Assembly: GCF_003268775.1 (NCBI RefSeq) | Contig: NZ_QLSU01000012.1 | Span: forward strand, 1-64,000 | DNA: 64,000 bases | Direction of reading: 5' to 3' | DNA from: Paraburkholderia unamae | Lineage (GTDB): Bacteria; Pseudomonadota; Gammaproteobacteria; Burkholderiales; Burkholderiaceae | In this document: one piece after another, positions 17,644 to 27,438 of the stretch | Position numbering within the stretch: position 1 is the stretch's first letter | How the letters are laid out: the number at the start of each line of letters is the position of its first letter | Notes under the pieces: model-generated | Seen by the model: only the letters and a program-made list of their open reading frames with translations | What the model was told of the DNA's origin: nothing | Database searches by the model: none | Program-made: the position numbers and the translations under genes

Positions 17644-17811
17644 ATGGCCAAGGGTATTCGCGACAAGATCAAGCTCGAGTCGACCGCAGGCACGGGTCAC
17701 TTCTACACGACGACGAAGAACAAGCGCAACATGCCGGAAAAAATGTCGATCAAGAAGTTCGACCCGGTTGTTCGCAAGCACGTCGAGTACAAGGAAACCA
17801 AGATCAAGTAA
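17644..17811 (+). CDS. rpmG: 50S ribosomal protein L33
   Basis: A 55-residue protein with the L33 pattern: basic N terminus, TGHFYTTTKNKRNMPEKM and KKFDPVVRKHVEYKETKIK. The Cys pairs of zinc-binding L33 forms are absent, so it is the zinc-free type. GGAG is about 6 bases upstream. It is cotranscribed with rpmB and ends at an intrinsic terminator. Confidence 0.97.
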   Translation: MAKGIRDKIKLESTAGTGHFYTTTKNKRNMPEKMSIKKFDPVVRKHVEYKETKIK

Positions 17812-17841
17812 TTGATCGGGTTCCGAGCCTGACGAAGACCG

Positions 17842-17869
17842 AAAACCCCGCTTTTTAGCGGGGTTTTTC
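17842..17869 (+). terminator. terminator of rpmB-rpmG
   Basis: Stem AAAACCCCGC (17842-17851) and GCGGGGTTTT (17858-17867) with a 6-base loop and T-run, 30 bases after rpmG. Confidence 0.9.
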
Positions 17870-18076
17870 GTTTTGGGCTCCGCCTCGAGCCCCGCCACGT
17901 CGCCCCTCGCGGCACGCAACGGTGTTTTACCCGCCGCGCCCACACTGCGGCTATCCCTCCACTCCTCTCTCGGAGTATGCTTCCCGCTTCACCGCCGCCA
18001 CACGTTTGTCATCCATTCCTGACAGTGCGAGAGGACGGCAAAAAGCGCAGAACAAGAGAGACGGAGAAGCAGGATC

Positions 18077-19678
18077 ATGAATTTCGATGTAGCGATCGTC
18101 GGCAGCGGCCTCGCCGGACTGAGCGTCGCGCTGAATCTCGCCGACACGCGTCGCGTCGTGGTCATCGCCAAGCGCGCGATGACCGAGGGCGCGAGCGACC
18201 GCGCGCAAGGCGGCATTGCCGCCGTGCTCGACTCGGCCGACAGCGTGGAGAACCACGTGGACGATACGCTCGTGGCAGGCGGCGGCCTGTGCGACGAGGC
18301 GGCCACACGCTACATCGTCGAGCATGGCCGCGAGGCCATCGAATGGCTGATCGCCCAAGACGTGCCGTTCACGAAGGACGCCGCAGCCGAACTCGGCTTT
18401 CACCTCACACGCGAAGGCGGCCACAGCCACCGCCGCATCATCCACGCCGCCGACGCCACCGGCCACGCCGTCGTGCAGACGCTGCTGGAGCGCGCGCGCT
18501 CGCACCCGAACATCACGATCCTCGAAGACCACCAGGCCATCGACGTCATCACGTCCGATCGCCTGGGCCTGCCGGGCCGGCGCTGCCACGGCCTCTACGC
18601 GCTCGATCTGAAGAACGACCGCACGGTGACGATCCAGGCGCCGCACACGGTGCTCGCCACGGGCGGCGCGGGCAAGGTCTACCTCTACACGACGAACCCC
18701 GACACGGCCACGGGTGACGGCATCGCCATGGCCTGGCGCGCGGGCTGCCGCGTGGCGAACATGGAGTTCATCCAGTTCCACCCCACCTGCCTCTTCCACC
18801 CGCACGCCAAATCGTTCCTGATCTCCGAGGCGGTGCGCGGCGAGGGCGGCGTGCTGCGCCTGCCCGACGGCACGCGCTTCATGCCCGACCACGACGCGCG
18901 CGCGGAGCTCGCGCCGCGCGACATCGTCGCTCGCGCGATCGACTTCGAGATCAAGAAGCACGGCATCGACTGCGTGCACCTCGACATCAGCCATCAACCG
19001 CCGGCGTTCCTCGAAGAGCACTTCCCGACCATCCTCGCGCGCTGCCGCGAATTCGGCATCGACATCACGAAGGAGCCGATTCCGGTCGTGCCCGCCGCGC
19101 ATTACACGTGCGGCGGCGTCGTCACGGATCTGGCCGGACGCACCGACCTCGCGGGACTCTACGCCGTAGGCGAAACCTCGTACACAGGCCTGCATGGCGC
19201 CAACCGGCTTGCGAGCAATTCGCTGCTGGAGTGCCTCGTGATCGGCCGTTCGGCCGCCGAAGCGATCGAGGCGGAAGGCTTTGGCGCGGGCGCGCATGCC
19301 CCGCTGCCCGACTGGGACGAAAGCCGCGTTTCGGACTCCGACGAGGAAGTCGTGGTCGCCCACAACTGGGACGAGCTGCGCCGCCTGATGTGGAACTATG
19401 TCGGCATCGTGCGCACCGACAAGCGGCTCGAACGCGCGCAGCATCGCCTCTCGCTCCTGCGCGACGAAATTCTCGAGTACTACGCGAATTTCCGCGTCAC
19501 GCGCGACCTGCTGGAACTGCGCAACCTCGTCGAGGTGGCTTCGCTGATCGTGGAAAGCGCGCGCTCACGCCGCGAAAGCCGCGGTCTGCACTACAGCCGC
19601 GACTGGCCGAATTCGCTGCCCAAGGCATTGCCGACGGTGCTTTCGCCCGAGCGCGTGCGCAATCGCACGGTTGCGTAA
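18077..19678 (+). CDS. nadB: L-aspartate oxidase
   Basis: A 533-residue FAD enzyme that oxidises aspartate to iminoaspartate, first step of de novo NAD synthesis. FAD-binding GSGLAGLSVALNLAD is at about residues 11-25, SDRAQGGIAAVLD and the GGHSHRRIIHA active-site segment follow, and CGGVVTDLAGRTDLAGLYAVGE...GANRLASNSLLECLV is the conserved C-terminal FAD/substrate region that separates NadB from fumarate reductase subunits. It is convergent with nadA-nadC, with a shared bidirectional terminator between them. Confidence 0.95.
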   Translation: MNFDVAIVGSGLAGLSVALNLADTRRVVVIAKRAMTEGASDRAQGGIAAVLDSADSVENHVDDTLVAGGGLCDEAATRYIVEHGREAIEWLIAQDVPFTKDAAAELGFHLTREGGHSHRRIIHAADATGHAVVQTLLERARSHPNITILEDHQAIDVITSDRLGLPGRRCHGLYALDLKNDRTVTIQAPHTVLATGGAGKVYLYTTNPDTATGDGIAMAWRAGCRVANMEFIQFHPTCLFHPHAKSFLISEAVRGEGGVLRLPDGTRFMPDHDARAELAPRDIVARAIDFEIKKHGIDCVHLDISHQPPAFLEEHFPTILARCREFGIDITKEPIPVVPAAHYTCGGVVTDLAGRTDLAGLYAVGETSYTGLHGANRLASNSLLECLVIGRSAAEAIEAEGFGAGAHAPLPDWDESRVSDSDEEVVVAHNWDELRRLMWNYVGIVRTDKRLERAQHRLSLLRDEILEYYANFRVTRDLLELRNLVEVASLIVESARSRRESRGLHYSRDWPNSLPKALPTVLSPERVRNRTVA

Positions 19679-19708
19679 CTCGACCTGCCTGGTAGCGCCC
19701 CAAAAAAC

Positions 19709-19739
19709 AAAGGCCGCCTCACTCCGAGGCGGCCTTTTT
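19709..19739. terminator. bidirectional terminator between nadB and nadC
   Basis: A perfect ~12-bp stem AAAGGCCGCCTC/GAGGCGGCCTTT with a short loop and A/T runs on both sides; it ends nadB on plus and nadA-nadC on minus. Confidence 0.9.
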
Positions 19740-19770
19740 GATGATGCTGCGGCAGCGAGAATGCGCCGCT

Positions 19771-20670
19771 TCAGACGATACGCATCGAGAAGTCCGTCGC
19801 GCGCACATCCTTCGTCAACGCGCCAATCGATACGCGGTCCACGCCCGTTTCCGCGATCGTGCGCACCGTGTCGAAGTTCACGCCGCCCGAAACCTCGAGC
19901 ACCGCGCGTCCTGCCGTGAGCTTCACCGCCTCGCGCATCATGTCGAACGAGAAGTTGTCGAGCAGCACCGATGTCGCGCCGTGCGCGAGCGCCATTTCGA
20001 GCTGTTCGAGCGTTTCCACTTCGATCTGGATGGGCACGCCCGCATCGAGCGCAAGCGCCGCGTCCATCGCCGCCCCCACGCCGCCCGCTGCCGCGATGTG
20101 GTTTTCCTTGATCAGGATGCCGTCGTAGAGCGCGAGACGCTGGTTCGCGCCGCCGCCCACGCGCACCGCGTACTTCTGCGCGAGGCGCAGGCCGGGCAGC
20201 GTCTTGCGCGTGTCCAGAATGCGCGTGCTGGTATGCGCGATCGTGTCGACGTAGCGGCGCGTCACGCTCGCCACGCCCGAAAGCAGTTGCAGGAAGTTCA
20301 TCGCGTTGCGCTCGGCCGTGAGCAGCGAGCGCGCCGGGCCGCGCAGCGAGCACACGGTCGTATCGGCAGCCATTCGGTCGCCTTCGCGATAGTGCCAGCG
20401 CACCTCGATGCGCGGATCGACCTGCTTCGCCACCCCGTCGAACCACAGTACGCCGCACAGCACGGCGTCTTCGCGCACGATGATGCGCGCGTTGCGCATT
20501 TCGTCGGCGGGCACAAGGCGGCCGGTCTGGTCGCCGGGGCCCACGTCCTCTTCGAGCGCGTCGGCGACGTTTCGGGCAATCGCGTCGTCGAACGCCGCGC
20601 CGTACTGAGCGCGCACGGCGTCCAGCACGGGGGAAACGGCATCGACTGCGAGCAATTCAAGTGCACCCAT
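19771..20670 (-). CDS. nadC: nicotinate-nucleotide diphosphorylase (quinolinate phosphoribosyltransferase)
   Basis: A 299-residue enzyme that condenses quinolinate with PRPP to nicotinate mononucleotide. EDVGPGDQTGRLVP lies near the N terminus, TRKTLPGLRLAQKYAVRVGGGANQR carries the substrate-binding Arg/Lys residues, and IEVETLEQLEMAL, LLDNFS and LEVSGGVN form the barrel strands. It begins at the base after the nadA stop codon, so the two genes are translationally linked. The third gene of the pathway, nadB, faces it. Confidence 0.95.
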   Translation of the reverse strand: MGALELLAVDAVSPVLDAVRAQYGAAFDDAIARNVADALEEDVGPGDQTGRLVPADEMRNARIIVREDAVLCGVLWFDGVAKQVDPRIEVRWHYREGDRMAADTTVCSLRGPARSLLTAERNAMNFLQLLSGVASVTRRYVDTIAHTSTRILDTRKTLPGLRLAQKYAVRVGGGANQRLALYDGILIKENHIAAAGGVGAAMDAALALDAGVPIQIEVETLEQLEMALAHGATSVLLDNFSFDMMREAVKLTAGRAVLEVSGGVNFDTVRTIAETGVDRVSIGALTKDVRATDFSMRIV

Positions 20671-21804
20671 TTACGCCGCCCCCACTTGCGAGAACAGCGC
20701 GGTGTCGCGCGCGAGGTCGCCGCTCGCCTGCACGCGGCGCTTGTGCTCCGCGGCGAACGTCAGCATGCGGTCGATCGGCAGGCGGGCGCGCTCGCCGAGC
20801 GCGGCATCGACATGAATCTCGTTGTGACCGCGCTCCAGCACGTCGGCGAGATTCGCGAGGCCGTTCATGGCCATCCACGGGCAATGCGCGCAGCTCTTGC
20901 AGGTCGCGCTGTTGCCGGCCGTTGGGGCTTCGATGAAGGTCTTGCCCGGCGCGGCGAGGCGCATCTTGTGGAGGATGCCGAGGTCGGTCGCGACGATGAA
21001 CCGTTGTGCGTCGAGCTTCACGGCCGCGTCGATCAGTTGCGTGGTCGAGCCGACCACGTCCGCGAGCGCGACCACGCCTTCCGGCGATTCGGGGTGGACG
21101 AGAATCTTCGCGTCCGGATATTCGGCGCGCAGCAGGTCGAGCTCGATCCCCTTGAACTCGTCGTGCACGAGGCACGAGCCCTGCCACAGCAGCATGTCCG
21201 CGCCGGTCTTCTTCTGGATGTAGCCACCCAGGTGCCGGTCGGGCGCCCAGAGGATTTTTTCGCCCTTGGCGTGCAGGTCGGCGACGATCTCGAGGCCGAT
21301 GGACGACGTGACCATCCAGTCCGCGCGCGCCTTCACGGCCGCGCTCGTATTGGCGTAGACGACCACGGTGCGGTCCGGATGCTCGTCGCAAAACGCCGAA
21401 AACTCGTCGATGGGGCAGCCGAGGTCGAGCGAGCAGGTCGCGTCGAGGTCGGGCATGAGAATGCGCTTGTTCGGGCTCAGGATCTTCGCGGTCTCGCCCA
21501 TGAAGCGCACGCCCGCCACGACGAGCGTCTGCGCCTCGTGATCGCGGCCAAAGCGCGCCATCTCCAGCGAATCGGCCACGCAGCCGCCGGTTTCGTCGGC
21601 AAGCTCCTGCAATTCGGGATCCACATAATAGTGCGCGACGAGCACCGCCTTCTCGCGCTTGAGCAACGCGCGAATCCGCTCCTTCAATCCCGCGCGCTCC
21701 GCCGTGGACGGCGCATCGGGCACGCGCGCCCACGCCTGTCCAACGCTACAGACGGCACCCTGCGGCCGGTCATATTCGACCTTCCTGATTGCCTGACTCA
21801 TCAT
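20671..21804 (-). CDS. nadA: quinolinate synthase
   Basis: A 377-residue [4Fe-4S] enzyme that joins iminoaspartate (from NadB) with dihydroxyacetone phosphate to quinolinate. HYYVDPELQELAD, GVRFMGETAKILSP and HPESP are conserved; likely cluster cysteines lie in ATCSLDLGCP, WQGSCLVHDEF and CKSCAHCPWMAMN. Two adjacent ATGs (21804, 21801) follow AGGAG; the second has the better spacing. It is upstream of and abuts nadC. Confidence 0.95.
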   Translation of the reverse strand: MMSQAIRKVEYDRPQGAVCSVGQAWARVPDAPSTAERAGLKERIRALLKREKAVLVAHYYVDPELQELADETGGCVADSLEMARFGRDHEAQTLVVAGVRFMGETAKILSPNKRILMPDLDATCSLDLGCPIDEFSAFCDEHPDRTVVVYANTSAAVKARADWMVTSSIGLEIVADLHAKGEKILWAPDRHLGGYIQKKTGADMLLWQGSCLVHDEFKGIELDLLRAEYPDAKILVHPESPEGVVALADVVGSTTQLIDAAVKLDAQRFIVATDLGILHKMRLAAPGKTFIEAPTAGNSATCKSCAHCPWMAMNGLANLADVLERGHNEIHVDAALGERARLPIDRMLTFAAEHKRRVQASGDLARDTALFSQVGAA

Positions 21805-21877
21805 CTCCTGCCCCTACCGATCGCCGCGCCATTGAAGCCATTGTGGGGACTCCGGCTTTTTTTGCGGCCCAAAAAGA

Positions 21878-21901
21878 AAAACCCCGCCAGCGCGGGGTTT
21901 T
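21878..21901 (-). terminator. terminator of the desaturase gene
   Basis: Stem AAAACCCCGC (21878-21887) and GCGGGGTTTT (21892-21901), 4-base loop, with A-rich sequence on its left that becomes a U-run in the minus-strand transcript. Confidence 0.85.
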
Positions 21902-21969
21902 GTGACGTCTCGTCATTCTAAAGGATTTTCCTACGCCTCACTGAGGGGCCCGAAATCCTCGCGGACCGA

Positions 21970-23166
21970 TCAAGCGTAGCGACGCAGGCGCGACGCGAAT
22001 TCCTGGAGCGCCTTGATCCCGCTTTGCTCAGCGCGATGGCACCAATCCTGGAGCTGCGTGAGCAATTGTTCGCGCGACGCGCTCGAACGTTCCCAGATCG
22101 CGGCCAGTTCGTTGCGCAGCTCGATGTAGGTGCGCAGCTTCTGGCTGTTTGCAAAAATCTGCGGCAACTGGCGCTTCTGCGGCTCGTTCAGGCTGGCTTC
22201 TTCCTTGTCGAACCACGTGCGAGCGCCACGCATGACCTTGTACTTCTCGCGCTCGCCCACTTCCTTCAGGTGCGCCAGCTCCTGGCGATACGCCTGCTTC
22301 ACGGCCTTCGCGTAGCGCGCCATCACTTCGTAGCGGTTGGACAGCACGGCCTGAAGCGTTTCGTGGTCGGGCACGAGCTTGCCCTGGGTCAGGCGCGGCG
22401 TGGGCGCGACCTTCTTCACCTTGGCAAGGCCCACGGCCTGCATCATGCGGATGTACATCCAGCCGATGTCGAACTCGTACCACTTGTTCGAAAGCTTCGC
22501 GGAAGTCGCGAACGTATGGTGGTTGTTGTGCAGTTCTTCGCCGCCGATGATGATGCCTAGCGGGAAGAGGTTCGTGCTCGCGTCGGACGAGTTGAAGTTG
22601 CGATAGCCCCAGAAATGGCCAAGGCCGTTCACGACGCCCGCCGCCCAGAAGGGGATCCACGCCATCTGCACGGCCCATACGGTGAGGCCGACCGCGCCGA
22701 ACAGCGCGACGTCGATCACCATCATGATGCTCACGCCGAGAATGGGATAGCGCGTGTAGACGTTGCGCTCCATCCAGTCGTTGGGCGTGCCGTGGCTGAA
22801 GCGGCGCAGCGTTTCTTCGTTCTTCGCTTCCGCGCGATAGAGTTCGGCCCCTTCGAGCAGCACCTTCCAGATGCCGCGCGTTTGCGGGCTGTGCGGATCT
22901 TCCTCGGTCTCGCACTTGGCGTGGTGCTTGCGGTGAATCGCCGCCCACTGGCCCGTGAGCATGCCCGTGGTCATCCACAGCCAGAACCGGAAGAAGTGGC
23001 TCGCGATGGGATGCATGTCGAGCGCGCGGTGCGCCTGGCAGCGGTGCAGATACACCGTCACGCCAATGATCGTGATGTGCGTCACCACCGCCGCGAACAG
23101 CAGGATTTGCCACCACGAGAAATGCAGCACACCGTGGGCAAGGAAATCAAGCAGGGAGTTCAACAA
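21970..23166 (-). CDS. acyl-CoA/fatty acid desaturase (OLE1 type)
   Basis: A 398-residue integral membrane di-iron enzyme that introduces a double bond, probably delta-9, into acyl chains. The three histidine boxes are present: HRCQAH (about 41-46), HRKHH (about 78-82) and HNNHH (about 218-222), between four hydrophobic segments. The C-terminal ~130 residues form a charged, helical extension (REKYKVMRGARTWFDKEEAS) typical of the betaproteobacterial type. It stands alone, with a terminator behind it and the decayed mscS-like gene in front. Confidence 0.9.
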   Translation of the reverse strand: MLNSLLDFLAHGVLHFSWWQILLFAAVVTHITIIGVTVYLHRCQAHRALDMHPIASHFFRFWLWMTTGMLTGQWAAIHRKHHAKCETEEDPHSPQTRGIWKVLLEGAELYRAEAKNEETLRRFSHGTPNDWMERNVYTRYPILGVSIMMVIDVALFGAVGLTVWAVQMAWIPFWAAGVVNGLGHFWGYRNFNSSDASTNLFPLGIIIGGEELHNNHHTFATSAKLSNKWYEFDIGWMYIRMMQAVGLAKVKKVAPTPRLTQGKLVPDHETLQAVLSNRYEVMARYAKAVKQAYRQELAHLKEVGEREKYKVMRGARTWFDKEEASLNEPQKRQLPQIFANSQKLRTYIELRNELAAIWERSSASREQLLTQLQDWCHRAEQSGIKALQEFASRLRRYA

Positions 23167-23269
23167 GGTTTTTACCTGTGAAACAAAGCGCGTCGGCCTT
23201 TCAGCCCGGCGCCGGTGTCAAGAAAGTGAAAGCGACTAGATGCGGTTGGACGGCATTCTACTAGAACCG

Positions 23270-24000
23270 TTCCAAGTGTTTGTAACAAAGGAAGATTTTT
23301 TTCTTTAATGGTGACGGCGTCAATGTCTGAAAGCCGTTTCGAGGCGCTTTGCCGCACCCGCTCCGACGTTTTTCGTGCGATCCGCCCCCATCTATTCTTT
23401 CACCGACGATCCGCACCTCACGCTGCGCGGGCGCAATCGCGATTCTGTGTGCTTCGAAGAGCCTCCGTACATTCTGGTTCACGTCCGAGCGTACCCCCGT
23501 GGTGCCGATCGCCGCGTCCTCTATCTGGATAGCTTGGTTCGAGTTGCGCGCCGTCGCAAGAAAATTCGACGAGATACGGCGCTGGCGCGCAGCAGCCGCA
23601 GACGCGCGTGAGATACGACGAATGGTTCTGCGAAACGCCCGAGATGAGCTTTTCGTTGGGAATCAAGGGCTCGATGCCGTCGAGGCGACGCACGACAGCA
23701 TGGCGTCGGCGAATCTGCGCCACCTGGCCCTGAATACCGTCCAGCGAAATTGTGTCGCCAATACGCAACGAGCGATCGGCCACGAGAATGGCCGCAGGGT
23801 CACGCGCACGAGCGAGATCTGCATCGTGGCAAGGAGCCACAAGATGGCGCGAGGAAGGCGAGCATCCATGCGACCGCGATCAAGGTGGCGAGGATGACGA
23901 GTTGCCAGCGTAACCGCTCGCCCTCGCGCGCCGCCACGCATGCGGCTCAAGGATTGCCGCAAAAAGCCAGCAGAAACGCTGCGGCATGACCGGCGCGCAA
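23270..24000 (-). pseudogene. decayed mechanosensitive channel gene (MscS family)
   Basis: No intact frame remains, but pieces in different minus-strand frames resemble one MscS protein in the right order. A membrane segment (RWQLVILATLIAVAWMLAFLA, about 23862-23925) comes first, then the MscS beta domain (RIGDTISLDGIQGQVAQIRRRHAVVRRLDG.EPLIPNEKLISG, about 23640-23770), and then, in another frame, NVRRLFEAHRIAIAPAQREVRIVGE (about 23405-23480), like the end of the MscS C-terminal domain. At least two frameshifts and the loss of the start are needed. Bounds are approximate. Confidence 0.55.
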
Positions 24001-24064
24001 ACTTTCGCGGGCCGCCCGGCACCTACGCCGGCCGGACGGCCCCGCAAACTCGCGCGCCGCGCGC

Positions 24065-25452
<1,388 letters not shown>

Positions 25453-25456
<4 letters not shown>

Positions 25457-26112
25457 GCGCCCTCCCCGGCGGCTTGCGAGTCGTCTAAGAAGAGCCACTG
25501 CGGCTCGGGCGGCGTGAGCGTCACGCGTTCGCCGTCGAGCGCCACGCGCCCCTCGACGAACCAGCGCACTGCACGCGGGTACATTACGTGTTCGGTCTTG
25601 AGCACGCGCGCGGCGAGCGCCGCGGCGTCGTCGCCCGCGCGCACCGGCACCACCGACTGTGCGACGATGGGGCCATGATCGAGCGTGGGCGTGACAAAGT
25701 GCACCGTGGCCCCATGCACGCGGCAGCCCGCGTCGAGCGCCTGCTGGTGCGTTTTGAGGCCCGGAAACATCGGCAGCAGCGACGGATGGATGTTGAGCAT
25801 CCGACCCGAATAATGGCCGACGAACGATTCGGTCAGCACGCGCATGAAGCCCGCCAGCACGACGAGGTCCGGCGCGTAGCCGTCGATGACTTGAGCAAGC
25901 GCCGCGTCGAAGCTGGCGCGATCGGGAAACTGGCGATGATCGACCACCGCCGTGGCAATGCCGTGCGAAGCCGCGAACGCAAGGCCCGCGGCGTCAGGAC
26001 GGTTGGCAATCACGGCGGCGATGCGCGCGCCCCAAGCCTCCTGCGCGCAAGCGCGCACGATGGCTTCCATGTTGCTGCCCCGCCCCGAAATCAGGATGAC
26101 GAGATTTTTCAT
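25453..26112 (-). CDS. purN: phosphoribosylglycinamide formyltransferase
   Basis: A 219-residue enzyme that transfers a formyl group from 10-formyl-THF to GAR, third step of purine synthesis. ISGRGSNMEAIVRAC at the N terminus binds phosphate; the active-site region is LAGFMRVLTESFVGHYSGRMLNIHPSLLPMFPGLKTH with the catalytic Asn/His, and HFVTPTLDHGPIVAQ contains the catalytic Asp. It overlaps the downstream methyltransferase gene by 4 bases and is divergent from ribF. Confidence 0.95.
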
Positions 26113-26301
26113 CCGCGGATTTTATCATCGGGGGACGTGCGCAACGTTCGTGCGGCGGCGATCGTCGCCTCGTGCGTTTATAATCTTCTGTTTCGTCGCG
26201 GCCCGTGGGCCGCCCCGCGGCCACTCCGGTGGCCAGATAACCGGTCTTGGCATGCGCGCCCGGCCTGCGCGCTTTTCGAGGTTCCTTCAGGTTCCGCTAT
26301 C

Positions 26302-27297
26302 GTGAGAGTCTTCCGCGGTCTTCCCAACGCCGAAAGCCGGGCGCCCTGCGCGCTCACCATCGGCAATTTCGACGGTGTCCACCGCGGGCATCAGGCGTTG
26401 CTCGCGCGCGTGCGCGAAGCGGCGAACGCGCGCGGCCTGCCCGTCTGCGTGATGACCTTCGAGCCCCATCCGCGCGAGTTCTTCAACCCGGCCGGCGCTC
26501 CGCCGCGCATCGCCATGCTGCGCGACAAGCTCGAAGCGCTGCGCGAGAACGGCGTGGACCGCGTGGTGGTCGAGCACTTCAACCATACGTTCGCGAGCCA
26601 GTCGCCCGAGGCGTTCGTCGAGCACATCATCGTGGACGGCCTGCACGCGCGCTGGATGATGATCGGCGACGACTTCCGCTATGGCGCGAAGCGCGCGGGC
26701 GACTTCACCTCGTTGCAGGCGGCGGGCAAGCAGTACGGCTTCGAAGTCGAGCAGATGGCGACCGTGGCCGACCCGTCGGGCGTGCGCATCTCCAGCTCCG
26801 CCGTGCGCGCGCAACTGCACGCGGGCGACCTCGACGCCGCGCGCGCCTCGCTTGGCCGCGGCTACCAGATCAGCGCGCACGTCACGCACGGCCTGAAACT
26901 CGGCCGCGACCTGGGCTTCCCCACGATGAACCTGCTGATCGGCCACAAGCGGCCGGCACTCAAGGGCATCTTCGTCGTGATGGTGCACGGCATTGCCGAC
27001 CACCCGCTGCCGGGTGTGGCGAGCCTCGGCCTGCGCCCGACCGTGGACGACTCCGGCCGCGTGCTGCTCGAAGTGCATCTGCTCGACTGGCACGGCGACG
27101 CCTATGGCAAGCTCGTGCGCGTCGAATTCCTCAAAAAGCTGCGTGACGAGGAGAAGTTTCCCGACCTCGAAACGCTTACCGCCGCGATCGCTCGCGATGT
27201 GGCGAACACCCGCGCGTGGTTCGCCGCCGCGGGCGCCGACGTGGCCGGCGGCGCATCGACCGGCTTCGCCACCTCGGCCACCGACCGAATTAGGTGA
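26302..27297 (+). CDS. ribF: bifunctional riboflavin kinase/FAD synthetase
   Basis: A 331-residue enzyme that makes FMN and then FAD. The N-terminal nucleotidyltransferase domain shows LTIGNFDGVHRGHQALL and MTFEPHPREFF plus GDDFRYGAKRAGD and ISSSAVRAQL; the C-terminal kinase domain shows GRDLGFPTMNLL, GVASLGLRPTVDD and EVHLLDW. The start is GTG at 26302 (VRVFRGLPNAE); the frame is open far upstream but without similarity. A TATAAT box lies at 26179-26184, without an obvious -35 element. ribF precedes ileS-lspA, a common arrangement because lipoprotein and flavin genes cluster there. Confidence 0.93.
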   Translation: MRVFRGLPNAESRAPCALTIGNFDGVHRGHQALLARVREAANARGLPVCVMTFEPHPREFFNPAGAPPRIAMLRDKLEALRENGVDRVVVEHFNHTFASQSPEAFVEHIIVDGLHARWMMIGDDFRYGAKRAGDFTSLQAAGKQYGFEVEQMATVADPSGVRISSSAVRAQLHAGDLDAARASLGRGYQISAHVTHGLKLGRDLGFPTMNLLIGHKRPALKGIFVVMVHGIADHPLPGVASLGLRPTVDDSGRVLLEVHLLDWHGDAYGKLVRVEFLKKLRDEEKFPDLETLTAAIARDVANTRAWFAAAGADVAGGASTGFATSATDRIR

Positions 27298-27438
27298 CCT
27301 GCGGCCCGCCTGTGCGGGCTGCCCGCCCCCAGGCGCCACGCGCGGCACATGCCGCGCCAGGGCGCCCGAGGCGACGGTTGCGCGGCATCGGCCGCAACGC
27401 TGACGCCATGCATCCCCCGAATTCCACGTGATCTCACC

